Source: SIG603 sp963611165
GTDB taxonomy: Bacteria; Bacillota; Clostridia; Oscillospirales; Acutalibacteraceae
Length of the DNA stretch: 19,710 nt
Assembly: GCA_963611165.1 (NCBI GenBank)
Contig: CAVDQG010000039.1
Location: 1 to 19,710, forward strand
Reading direction: 5' to 3'
Shown: positions 7,871 to 14,245 of the stretch, piece by piece
Numbering within the stretch: the stretch's first letter is position 1
Layout: each line of letters begins with the position of its first letter
Translations under genes and position numbers: made by a program
Notes under the pieces: model-generated
Told to the model about the DNA's origin: nothing
What the model saw: only the letters and a program-made list of their open reading frames with translations
Database searches by the model: none

Positions 7871-8819
7871 GGAAAATAAGATAATCTCGGAAAAAGCAGA
7901 GAATAACGACATCAGTCTTATCAACGCTTATGCGAGAAAGGAACTGAAAAAAGAGGACGTATATACCTTTTCGGTGATTTTGTGCGACAACGAGGTAGAC
8001 AGAGATTTTGAGGCGTTTTCCGTTAATGCTCTCGAAAAGCTGAATAAGCTTTTTGTCGGAAAGACGGGGATATTCGACCATGACGCGAGAGCGAACAATC
8101 AGTGCGCAAGAATATATTCCTGCGAAGTCAAGACGGACGGGAGCCGAATGACAGAGTTGGGGGAAATTTACACATATCTTGAAGCAAAGGCTTATATTCC
8201 GAGGAGCGAAGAAGAAATTATCGAAAAAATCGAGAGCGGAATACTCAAGGAAGTGAGCGTATCCTGTTCTGTCGCAAAGGCTTATTGCTCTGTTTGCGGA
8301 AAGGAAAACTGCAAGCACATTAAGGGAAAGAAATACGCAAACAAAAGGGCAGTCAGAATACTTGATGACGCATTCGATGCCTATGAATTTTCGTTCGTTG
8401 CCATTCCTGCTCAAAGAAATGCGGGGGTAAAGAAAAGCTACAAGGGGGTAAATATTAATATGGAAGAAAACATCAAAAACACAGATATAATCGAAAAGCT
8501 TAAGGGCGCACAGGAGGAAATCAGCCTGAGTGCTTCTGAGGCGGCAAAGCTATTTGGACTTTGTGAAATGGGAAAGGCTTACCGTGAAAAGCTTGAGAGG
8601 GGAATAGCCAAGTGCTTTCGTGTGACAAGTCCCGAGCTTGACGGGGAAACTATCGGGAAAATGACAGAAAATCTTGATGCCAAGGGCCTTGAGAAGCTTT
8701 ATGACGTCATGAGCAAGGCGGCAAATAAAAAACTGCCCGCTGAGATGAATTTCGTGCCGCAGACGGCGGGCGAACACAAAAATAAAGCGGACAGTATGTA
8801 CGGGGAGTATTCGATTTGA
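7857..8819 (+). CDS. Prohead protease fused to a scaffold-like C-terminal domain
   Basis: It should cleave scaffold or capsid precursors during head assembly. The N-terminal domain (about 1-195) has GKTGIFDHDARANNQ (68-82, candidate catalytic H75) and KEVSVSCS (131-138, candidate catalytic serine), as in HK97/S78-like prohead proteases. It also carries C144-X2-C147-X4-C152-X-H154, a possible zinc knuckle. The C-terminal part from about 202 is helical, charged and proline-poor until the end, consistent with scaffold. An internal ATG at 8460 with AAGGGGGT upstream could give a free 119-residue scaffold. The start is uncertain: TTG 7857 with GAGG ahead is my choice, overlapping the portal end by 14 bases. 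A different class of head protein is less likely given its place between portal and capsid. Confidence 0.75.
   Translation: MRITKENKIISEKAENNDISLINAYARKELKKEDVYTFSVILCDNEVDRDFEAFSVNALEKLNKLFVGKTGIFDHDARANNQCARIYSCEVKTDGSRMTELGEIYTYLEAKAYIPRSEEEIIEKIESGILKEVSVSCSVAKAYCSVCGKENCKHIKGKKYANKRAVRILDDAFDAYEFSFVAIPAQRNAGVKKSYKGVNINMEENIKNTDIIEKLKGAQEEISLSASEAAKLFGLCEMGKAYREKLERGIAKCFRVTSPELDGETIGKMTENLDAKGLEKLYDVMSKAANKKLPAEMNFVPQTAGEHKNKADSMYGEYSI
8460..8819 (+). CDS. Possible nested scaffold protein (internal start)
   Basis: An in-frame ATG within the protease gene is preceded by AAGGGGGT about 11 bases upstream, and it starts exactly where the protease domain ends. The product would be 119 residues, mostly helical and rich in K and E (EENIKNTDIIEKLKGAQEEI...). 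Lambda C/Nu3 and similar phages make scaffold from such nested starts. This is an inference from layout; the internal site may simply be unused. Confidence 0.35.
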   Translation: MEENIKNTDIIEKLKGAQEEISLSASEAAKLFGLCEMGKAYREKLERGIAKCFRVTSPELDGETIGKMTENLDAKGLEKLYDVMSKAANKKLPAEMNFVPQTAGEHKNKADSMYGEYSI

Positions 8820-8831
8820 GAAAAAGGGCAA

Positions 8832-8854
8832 AAGAAAAACCTCCCTAAGGAGGC
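8832..8854 (-). terminator. Minus-strand intrinsic terminator
   Basis: Read on the minus strand: CCTCC, TTAG loop, GGAGG, then TTTTTCTTT. On the plus strand the hairpin is followed by CAATTCTTTG, not a T-tract, so it works only against the direction of the operon. Confidence 0.6.
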
Positions 8855-8930
8855 AATTCTTTGTTAGTTCGGATTTTTGGGGATGAACCTCGGCTTAAAC
8901 GCTTCCACCCGTCGTACGCCTCGGCTCTAA
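8832..8930 (-). ncRNA. Candidate antisense structured RNA inside the particle operon
   Basis: On the minus strand a hairpin is formed by GAGCC-GA-GGC (8927-8918) and GCC-GA-GGTTC (8894-8885). That is five pairs including one G-U, a tandem G-A internal loop and three more pairs, capped by a 23-base loop. On the plus strand the same positions give an A-C mismatch and a UC/UC loop, so the minus strand folds better. A terminator-like hairpin, CCTCC-TTAG-GGAGG then TTTTTCTTT, follows at 8853-8832, again in minus-strand polarity only. The loop GGGU (8910-8907) could pair with AUCC just 3' of the stem as a pseudoknot. I do not recognise a known family, and the 5' end and promoter are not clear. Confidence 0.45.
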
Positions 8931-8940
8931 AGAAAGTGAG

Positions 8941-9000
8941 ATGATATTAAGAAGATTTTTAGCTTTAACACTGGCGTTTGTTATCTGCTGTATCTCTTAA
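8941..9000 (+). CDS. 19-codon signal-peptide-like micro-ORF
   Basis: ATG 8941 to TAA 8998-9000 encodes MILRRFLALTLAFVICCIS: a basic start then a hydrophobic core, exactly like a clostridial signal peptide without a mature part. The upstream GAAAGTGAG is too close to be a good ribosome binding site. It may be a small membrane peptide, the broken start of a lost secreted protein, or chance. It lies between the protease-scaffold and capsid genes. Confidence 0.25.
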   Translation: MILRRFLALTLAFVICCIS

Positions 9001-9009
9001 GTACGGTTA

Positions 9010-9015
9010 TATAAT
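9010..9015 (+). promoter_or_regulatory. Possible internal promoter for the capsid gene (-10 box)
   Basis: A perfect TATAAT lies 85 bases before the capsid start codon, in the only sizeable gap of the operon. The -35 region 17 bases upstream is poor (GCTGTA). An extra promoter here would explain high capsid dosage, but the evidence is one box only. Confidence 0.35.
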
Positions 9016-9100
9016 AACGTTCAAATGATAAAAAAATGTTACGTTTAGCGGAAAATAACGAGAAAGTTAAGTGAAAAGTAAGTGAAAAGGAGAATTAACT

Positions 9101-10108
9101 ATGGATTACAGACACATTAATATTGAAAAGGGAATGTATCAGACAGCAGGCAAGAGCTTCACTCAGGTGCTCGAGGAGCTCGACCCGTCAGATAAGTATA
9201 TCGGTACTGAGCTTGAGGGCTTGGACGCATATCAGCGCCAGCTTAAGAGATTCGGCATAAGGGTATCGGGTGCCGCTTCGGACAGAGTGGAGAAGTTCTA
9301 TTCCACTTCGGCAAGCGCCGCACTTTTCCCCGAATATGTCGCAAGGGCGGTAAGAAGCGGAATTGATATGAATTCCTCTCTTAAGGATATGATTGCAACG
9401 GTTACAAAGATAGATTCGCTCGATTACAGAACGGTAAATTCCACCATGACAGGCGACGACCTTGAGCTCAAGGCGACAAACGAGGGCGAGAGCATTCCGA
9501 CAACAGAGATCACATCCTCGGAAAATCTTGTTTCGCTCAAAAAGCGAGGCAGAATGCTTGTTGCTTCCTATGAGGCACTAAGATTTCAGAAGCTCGATCT
9601 TTTTACGGTCACACTTCGCCAGATAGGAAATTATATTGCCGTAAGTCAGATGAAGGATGCCGTTGACGTGCTTGTGAACGGTGACGGAAATTCCAATCCG
9701 ATTGTATCGAGAAAGATTACCGGAGATCTTTCGTATACCGATTTAATCAAGCTTTGGGCGGATCTCACTCCGTATAAGTTTAATACTCTTCTTGCGGGAA
9801 CAGAGGCTTGCTCAAAGCTACTTGCAATGAGCGAATTCAGAGACAGCAATGCCGGACTCAATTTCCACGCAACGGGAAAGATGATTACTCCACTCGGAGC
9901 AAAGCTTATTCATGTTCCGTCTATGGATGCGGGCCAGGTTATCGGTCTTGATTCAGGCTCGGCGCTCGAGATGATTCAGGCGGGCGATATTGTTACGGAG
10001 TACGACAAGCTTATCGACCGTCAGCTTGAGAGGGCGGCAATCAGCACAATTGCGGGCTTTGCGAAGATTTACGGCGGAGCGTCAAAGAGAATTGAATTTA
10101 CCGCTTAA
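9101..10108 (+). CDS. HK97-fold major capsid protein
   Basis: The main shell protein of the particle. The 335 residues match the PBSX/XkdG-like and clostridial prophage capsid pattern: an N-terminal helical region, then the long strand-and-helix block TNEGESIPTTEITSSENLVS followed by LKKRGRMLVASYEALRFQKL and IGNYIAVSQMKDAVDVLVNG, then the axial-domain end (AISTIAGFAKIYGG). No obvious long N-terminal delta domain is present, which fits a separate scaffold supplied by the upstream protease-scaffold gene. AAAAGGAG is eight bases before the ATG, the strongest ribosome binding site of the operon, as expected for the most abundant product. The reading frame is intact. Confidence 0.9.
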   Translation: MDYRHINIEKGMYQTAGKSFTQVLEELDPSDKYIGTELEGLDAYQRQLKRFGIRVSGAASDRVEKFYSTSASAALFPEYVARAVRSGIDMNSSLKDMIATVTKIDSLDYRTVNSTMTGDDLELKATNEGESIPTTEITSSENLVSLKKRGRMLVASYEALRFQKLDLFTVTLRQIGNYIAVSQMKDAVDVLVNGDGNSNPIVSRKITGDLSYTDLIKLWADLTPYKFNTLLAGTEACSKLLAMSEFRDSNAGLNFHATGKMITPLGAKLIHVPSMDAGQVIGLDSGSALEMIQAGDIVTEYDKLIDRQLERAAISTIAGFAKIYGGASKRIEFTA

Positions 10109-10118
10109 GGAGGACGAA

Positions 10119-10469
10119 ATGAATTTAGAGAACATCAGGAGAATGGCAGGGGAAGTCTATGACGGGGAGCTCGGTGACGAGCTTCTCGCCCTTGCGGTAA
10201 GACATGCGGAAAAGCTGTGTGAGGGGGCAAAAATCAGTGAGGATTTTCGTGAGGACGAGTATATCGCCGCGCTTATTGCTGTGAGACAGGCGGTTATTAT
10301 TGATTCTGCCGTGAGTGCGGGCGGAGTGAGGGCAGGAGAAATCACTCTTAATAAGCGGGATTCTGTGTTTGTCGGAATGCTCTCTTCGCTTATCCGAGAG
10401 GAGCTTGCTTATATCGGCGGAGAAGATCCCGATTTTGTGTTTGACGCAGTCGGAGGGGACGATGAATAA
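10119..10469 (+). CDS. Head-tail connector (gp6-like) protein
   Basis: A 116-residue, mostly helical acidic protein placed directly after the capsid gene, where the head completion adaptor (HK97 gp6/SPP1 gp15 type) is normally encoded. Visible segments are EVYDGELGDELLALAVRHAE, EDEYIAALIAVRQAVIIDSA and FVGMLSSLIREELAYI, giving the four-to-five helix layout of that family. AAGGAGG is six bases upstream of the ATG. It overlaps the next gene by eight bases. The function is inferred from position and secondary structure rather than from a signature motif. Confidence 0.6.
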   Translation: MNLENIRRMAGEVYDGELGDELLALAVRHAEKLCEGAKISEDFREDEYIAALIAVRQAVIIDSAVSAGGVRAGEITLNKRDSVFVGMLSSLIREELAYIGGEDPDFVFDAVGGDDE

Positions 10470-10977
10470 CGATTGTATTTCTGAAATTGCATCGCTTCTG
10501 AAAAGAGAAATCGGAGAAAAAGCAGAGTTCGTGACGGAAATTTCTTCCGAAAGGGTAACGCCCGTCAGAAGAAAAAATCTTTGCCATATTTATTTTGGCA
10601 GTATCGAGGATAATTTACAAAGCGGAGAAAGGACAATCAGCGTTAAGCTTGATATTTATCTGAAGAACGGTGAAAACGGGAACGAAGCTTTTTCTCTTGT
10701 GAAGAACATCACGGATACGGTAATTTCTCATGGTATGGTTATAAGTTCGGTTGCAAAATACAATCCGACGGTGAAAAACGGATTTTTCTTTGTTCCGTGT
10801 GAAATTAAGTTCAGGGATTATATTTTGCCGAGAGAATATCATATTTCAAATGACGGGGAGACGCTGTTTGACGCGGCGAGGCTTGAAAATATCAATATCG
10901 ATTATCTTGTGAAGCTTTCAGGGGCAGAAGAACTTTTAAACACGGGAGGTGCTGTCAGAATTCGTGAAAAAGGATGA
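10462..10977 (+). CDS. Tail-terminator/completion-like protein with unusual C-terminal tail
   Basis: The 171 residues have an N-terminal alpha-beta domain (about 1-125) with the pattern of tail-completion or terminator proteins: a first helix, strands around CHIYFGSI and ISVKLDIYL, a helix AFSLVKNITDTVISH, and a last strand FFFVPCEIKFRDYIL. Such proteins cap the head-proximal end of a tail tube. After about residue 128 comes a separate segment (FDAARLENINIDYLVKLSG, then LLNTGGAVRIREKG) that terminators do not usually have; it may be a remnant of a deleted neighbour or a new joint. In relatives the sheath, tube and tape-measure genes come next; here the hub gene starts within this gene, overlapping by 14 bases. 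The assignment is by position and predicted fold, so moderate. Confidence 0.45.
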   Translation: MNNDCISEIASLLKREIGEKAEFVTEISSERVTPVRRKNLCHIYFGSIEDNLQSGERTISVKLDIYLKNGENGNEAFSLVKNITDTVISHGMVISSVAKYNPTVKNGFFFVPCEIKFRDYILPREYHISNDGETLFDAARLENINIDYLVKLSGAEELLNTGGAVRIREKG

Positions 10978-11860
10978 GTTTATATTTTTAATCGAAGATG
11001 ATAACGGGAATTTGCGCCGACTTCATGCGGTGAACGAATTTACTCTGTTAAGGCGAGAGAACGAAGCCGATACGCTTTCGGTAAGCGTGAGAAACAGCTA
11101 TAATCTGCCGATGATGAGAAATGTTCCCGAAAAAGAGAAAATCATAGCAGAGTATGACGGAGAGGTGATTTTTACAGGCGACATAATCGGCTATGAAAGA
11201 AAGCTCGGAGAGAATATCACACTTACGACTTATACGGCTAAGGGAATGCTTAACCGATTATTTTCCGATGAAGCTGAGCCGGGAATTATGAAAAACCCTT
11301 CTGCAAGGGGAATTGAAAGAAGATACTTGAGTGGAAGCGGAATAGAAATTTGTTCGGAGCATGAGGCTGTCGGCGAGATGAATGTAAACACGGGAACAAG
11401 CGTGTTTGAATTAATCAAAGATTTTGCGGCGGAATTTCTCGGGAAAAAAGTGTATGTCAGGCGAAACAAAATATATTTTGCCGACGATAAATTTACGCTT
11501 GATTCGGAGGAATTTAAGCTCAAAAATGCTTATGCCGTAAAAACAAATATTGACGGAGATAAGGTTTATGAGTGCGTTAAAGTGACGGACACGGAGACGG
11601 GTCAATATTCCTATTCTGTCGATGACGGTGACGGAATAGGTACGGTTTACAGAAATTCATTGAGCCTTGACGAGAAGACCAGCCTTTTGAAAAAGAGGAT
11701 ATATGTGACGCTGGGTTTCAAGGAAAAATTCGAAGATATTTATCCCGGCGACACGGCAGAATACAATAAAATCGAAATTCTTGCTGATACGGTGAAGCTT
11801 GCCATGAAAAATTTTGCGGTAAGCTTCACGGTCGGCGGTTACAAACGGGAGGGGGATTAG
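10964..11860 (+). CDS. Baseplate hub protein (gpD/XkdQ-like)
   Basis: The hub forms the trimeric base of contractile tails onto which the spike docks. The 298 residues read as the gpD/gp27-like layout: an N-terminal beta domain with LRRLHAVNEFTLLRRENEAD and GDIIGYERKLGE, then TLTTYTAKGMLNRLF, a middle domain with TSVFELIKDFAAEFLGKK, and a C-terminal beta domain with GFKEKFEDIYPGDTAEYNKI, as in XkdQ and late-control D proteins. The start is uncertain between GTG 10949 and GTG 10964; I use 10964 because GGGAGGT is better spaced. It overlaps the previous gene, and the spike gene starts one base after its stop. In normal contractile phages a tape measure and LysM protein precede it; neither is present. 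Confidence 0.72.
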   Translation: MKKDEFIFLIEDDNGNLRRLHAVNEFTLLRRENEADTLSVSVRNSYNLPMMRNVPEKEKIIAEYDGEVIFTGDIIGYERKLGENITLTTYTAKGMLNRLFSDEAEPGIMKNPSARGIERRYLSGSGIEICSEHEAVGEMNVNTGTSVFELIKDFAAEFLGKKVYVRRNKIYFADDKFTLDSEEFKLKNAYAVKTNIDGDKVYECVKVTDTETGQYSYSVDDGDGIGTVYRNSLSLDEKTSLLKKRIYVTLGFKEKFEDIYPGDTAEYNKIEILADTVKLAMKNFAVSFTVGGYKREGD

Positions 11861-11861
11861 C

Positions 11862-12131
11862 GTGAAAGGAAAGATTATTGTAGGCGGTAAAAATCCCACG
11901 GCTGTTTCGGGTGGCGAGAAGAAAAATCTGAGACAGATTCACCCGTACGGCATATATTTTGTCTATCCGACAGACGAGGCGGTGGAACTCGACAAGGAAA
12001 GAATTTTGGGGTCGCTTGAGCCTTTGAACACGGAGCTTGAGACGGGAGAAATTATGCTGAAAAGTTTGGGCGGTGCGGTGATAGTGCTGAAAAATAACGG
12101 AAAGGTGATGATTAACGGTCGTGAGTACTGA
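11862..12131 (+). CDS. Very short baseplate spike-like protein (gpV/Gp45 C-terminal type)
   Basis: Spike proteins form the needle at the tip of contractile tails. This one has only 89 residues. Its end, TGEIMLKSLGGAVIVLKNNG followed by KVMING (residues 61-86), matches the repetitive beta-helix end of Mu Gp45/P2 gpV spikes. The usual N-terminal OB-fold domain is hard to fit into the remaining 60 residues, so it may be a needle cap without the OB collar or a condensed version. It starts with GTG one base after the hub stop and overlaps the baseplate J gene by 11 bases. In relatives a gp25/W wedge gene lies between the two; it is missing here. Confidence 0.55.
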   Translation: MKGKIIVGGKNPTAVSGGEKKNLRQIHPYGIYFVYPTDEAVELDKERILGSLEPLNTELETGEIMLKSLGGAVIVLKNNGKVMINGREY

Positions 12132-13182
12132 AAGTAAGATAAAGTACCGAAGCTATGATGAGATTTTCTCGGATATACTGTCGGAATATGACGAAGCGCC
12201 AAGCATCGGTTCGGAACAGTTAAAAAGACTTGAGATAATGGCGCATCAGGTGTATACGCTCGAAAGGCTCATCGGTGAGCTTGAAAAGGAGTGCTTTGCC
12301 GCAACGGCAAGCGGAGAATATCTCGATCGAATTGCAGCGGAGTACGGGTTAGAGCGAAAGCCAAGAAGAAAATCCCGTGGCACTCTGGAACTTTCCGTTT
12401 CAGCTGCACTTGATTTTGATGTGAATATTCCAAAGGGAAGCATATTTGCCGCCGAGAACGGAACTCAGGTTGTGACAAGCGAAAATAGCCTTCTTGAAAG
12501 CGGTGCTGTCGCCGTAAGTGTGGCGGCAGAGAGCCTCTCGGGGGCAGAATCCTCCAATGTTCCCGCTTTGACGATAGGAAGAATCGTATCAGCACCGTCA
12601 AAAATCGAATTCGTCAGGAACACTGCCGATTTTTCGGGAGGTGCAGACGAGGAGAGCGATTTTTCTCTTCGCAAAAGAGTTCTTGAGAGAATGAGCGAAT
12701 GCGTGACGGGGGCGAACGAGGAGTTTTACCGACAGATTGCACTTGAAAGCGAAAGCGTGGGCAAGGTAAATGTATGCTCTGATGCAAATGCCGCAGTGAA
12801 TGTCTATGTGTGGGGGAATAAAAGCAAGCTTAGTGACGAGGACAGGGAAAGTCTTGAAAGCGAATTCCTGGAGAAAGCTCCGCTCGGAACGGAGGTTGCT
12901 GTTATCAATGCCGTTGCGCATGTGGCTGATTTGAGTGTGTATATTTCTGCCGCAGACAATTATACCTTTGACGAAGCAAGAATTGAGGTGACCGAGAAAA
13001 TAAACGAATTTTTTGAAACGGCAGAAATCGGCGAGGGACTGAATAGAGCACAGATTTTTTCGTTGCTTATGGCGTGTGACAGCGTAAATAATATGAACTT
13101 GCCGACTTCGCTCGAGGATATCGAAATCAAGGAGAATGAAATTTTGACAGTCGGAACACTGAGCATAAGGGAGATGAGCTGA
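12121..13182 (+). CDS. Baseplate J-like protein
   Basis: A wedge component that builds the baseplate ring around the hub in contractile tails (P2 gpJ, Mu gp47, PBSX XkdT). Recognisable blocks are GEYLDRIAAEYGLERKPRRK near residues 60-79, GTLELSVSAALDFDVNIPKG followed by SIFAAENGTQVVT (the domain start), SLSGAESSNVPALTIGRI, the DFSGGADEESDFSLRKRVLE motif that is a hallmark of the family, and AHVADLSVYISA with a C-terminal beta-alpha unit. At 353 residues it is the normal length. It starts at GTG inside the spike gene and its stop shares one base with the next start (TGATG), so these genes are translationally coupled. No frame damage is seen. Confidence 0.93.
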   Translation: MSTESKIKYRSYDEIFSDILSEYDEAPSIGSEQLKRLEIMAHQVYTLERLIGELEKECFAATASGEYLDRIAAEYGLERKPRRKSRGTLELSVSAALDFDVNIPKGSIFAAENGTQVVTSENSLLESGAVAVSVAAESLSGAESSNVPALTIGRIVSAPSKIEFVRNTADFSGGADEESDFSLRKRVLERMSECVTGANEEFYRQIALESESVGKVNVCSDANAAVNVYVWGNKSKLSDEDRESLESEFLEKAPLGTEVAVINAVAHVADLSVYISAADNYTFDEARIEVTEKINEFFETAEIGEGLNRAQIFSLLMACDSVNNMNLPTSLEDIEIKENEILTVGTLSIREMS

Positions 13183-13730
13183 TGACGGCAAAAGAAAAAG
13201 CTGAGAGACTGAGTGCACTCGCACTTAATGAGTTCGAAAGAAACGATTTGAAGCCGTACAAAAGCTATGAGGACGCTTTCAGAAAACAGGCAGAATATCT
13301 TCTCGGGTTAATGCAAAGCGTGTCAGCTCAAAGAAACGCATTGTCGTGCACGGAAGATATGCTTTTGAAACTTGTAAATAATATTCTTTGCGGAAAGAGC
13401 ATAAACGAAAACGACATGAGAGAATTGCTTGTGGCACGAAAAAGAAAAATCGGCTGTGATTCTAAGGAGATTCAAGCAGTTTTCGGTGCGGCGGCGTCAA
13501 AGGGAAAAATTATAAGAAACGGCAAAGACGCTGTGATTAAGCTTTATTCTTATAAGCTTGATTTGGAGCAGACAAAGAAACTGATAGAAAAAATAATTCC
13601 TGTCGGACTTAAAATACAGTATGTTTTAAGCGGCGGCGAATGGGGATATTTTGAGGGAAAGAATTTAAGCTTTTCTCAGCTTGACGACATGGGACTAAGC
13701 TGGGAAGAGCTTGACGAAAAGGAGTGGTAA
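13182..13730 (+). CDS. YmfQ/DUF2313-like baseplate protein (XkdU position)
   Basis: The gene following baseplate J in PBSX- and Mu-like phages encodes a YmfQ/DUF2313 protein that links the wedge to the tail fibre. The 182 residues have an N-terminal helical part (ERLSALALNEFERNDLK, AEYLLGLMQSVSAQRN) and a C-terminal part ending IIPVGLKIQYVLSGGEWGYF and ending in SWEELDEKEW, close to the family's 'lkkliPagl...y..' pattern and its usual terminal 'tW..l' segment. It overlaps baseplate J by one base (TGATG) and ends six bases inside the ribosome-binding region of the fibre gene. The assignment leans on position plus the C-terminal motif. Confidence 0.62.
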   Translation: MTAKEKAERLSALALNEFERNDLKPYKSYEDAFRKQAEYLLGLMQSVSAQRNALSCTEDMLLKLVNNILCGKSINENDMRELLVARKRKIGCDSKEIQAVFGAAASKGKIIRNGKDAVIKLYSYKLDLEQTKKLIEKIIPVGLKIQYVLSGGEWGYFEGKNLSFSQLDDMGLSWEELDEKEW

Positions 13731-13732
13731 AA

Positions 13733-14137
13733 ATGGCAAGCACAAATAAGACTGAAATTCTGGGGCTTAATCTGTGGACTCAGGACGATATACCGAAAAG
13801 AGAGGACTTTGTCTCGGATAACGAGAAAATAGACGATGCGGTAGGAAAACTTCGTGAAAGCGAATTGAAATTCGTCACACTCGAATACACGGGGAACGGA
13901 AAAAGCATGGCTACCTTTTCGCTTGAGAAAGAACCGAAATGCTTGTTTATCACATGTCAGGATCACGCAGACTGCGAATTGGCAGACGGGGAAATTATGA
14001 TTTACGGCGGAGCGTTTATCGCAGAAAAGCCTCCAAAAGCAGTTGTAATAAGAGGAACAAAGGTGATAATAAAGCAGGCGGAGGGTTACTGTCTGAACGG
14101 CGAGGGACTTGAGTACAGTTTAGCCGCCATATGCTGA
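13733..14137 (+). CDS. Mini tail-fibre/receptor-type protein
   Basis: The 134-residue protein starts with ASTNKTEILGLNLWTQDDIP followed by KREDFVSDNEKIDDAV, the attachment motif found at the N-terminus of many Firmicute phage tail fibres. Those proteins are usually several hundred residues; here the shaft is absent and the rest is a short beta-rich domain (VTLEYTGNGKSMATF to EGYCLNGEGLEYSLAA) that could be a trimeric tip. AAAAGGAG precedes ATG 13733 at good spacing, so I prefer it to GTG 13724. It is the last clear phage structural gene and would give the baseplate a short receptor-binding knob instead of a long fibre. Confidence 0.72.
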   Translation: MASTNKTEILGLNLWTQDDIPKREDFVSDNEKIDDAVGKLRESELKFVTLEYTGNGKSMATFSLEKEPKCLFITCQDHADCELADGEIMIYGGAFIAEKPPKAVVIRGTKVIIKQAEGYCLNGEGLEYSLAAIC

Positions 14138-14176
14138 TTTTATCACTCCGCTTACAAAAAGGTGCGTACTTGCAGC

Positions 14177-14245
14177 ATGAAAATTAATCCGGTAAACTCA
14201 TATCAGAAGCAGAACAAGGAAGTACAGAAAGGATTTTTCTTATGA
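14177..14245 (+). CDS. 22-codon micro-ORF coupled to the downstream lectin-fold gene
   Basis: ATG 14177 to TGA 14243-14245 encodes MKINPVNSYQKQ and ten more residues. Its stop overlaps the next start as ATGA, the arrangement used for translational coupling. The start resembles the beginning of clostridial FlgM proteins (MKIN...), so it may be a fragment or a leader peptide; that likeness is weak. Only a poor ribosome binding site (AAAAAGGTG, 13 bases away) is visible. Confidence 0.25.
   Translation: MKINPVNSYQKQNKEVQKGFFL

Noticed and set aside
7815..8414. Long minus-strand frame antisense to the protease gene
   Set aside because: It is a shadow of the well-supported plus-strand gene and shows no domain or start signal.
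8879..8930. Minus-strand GAGCC...GGTTC stem as a group II intron domain V
   Set aside because: The base of the stem and an AGC look similar, but the hairpin is 43 bases instead of about 34, has no GNRA-type cap or two-base bulge, and no intron reverse transcriptase or other domains are nearby.
9101..10108. Encapsulin compartment instead of a phage capsid
   Set aside because: The protein is HK97-fold, but it is surrounded by large terminase, portal and protease genes, so a DNA-packaging shell is the better reading.
12598..13224. 208-codon minus-strand frame across baseplate J
   Set aside because: It is cysteine- and histidine-rich noise opposite a clear Baseplate_J gene, without a ribosome binding site.
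10964..14137. Stand-alone contractile injection system or R-type tailocin
   Set aside because: Sheath, tube and tape-measure genes, which define those machines, are absent, and a head with a packaging motor is present.
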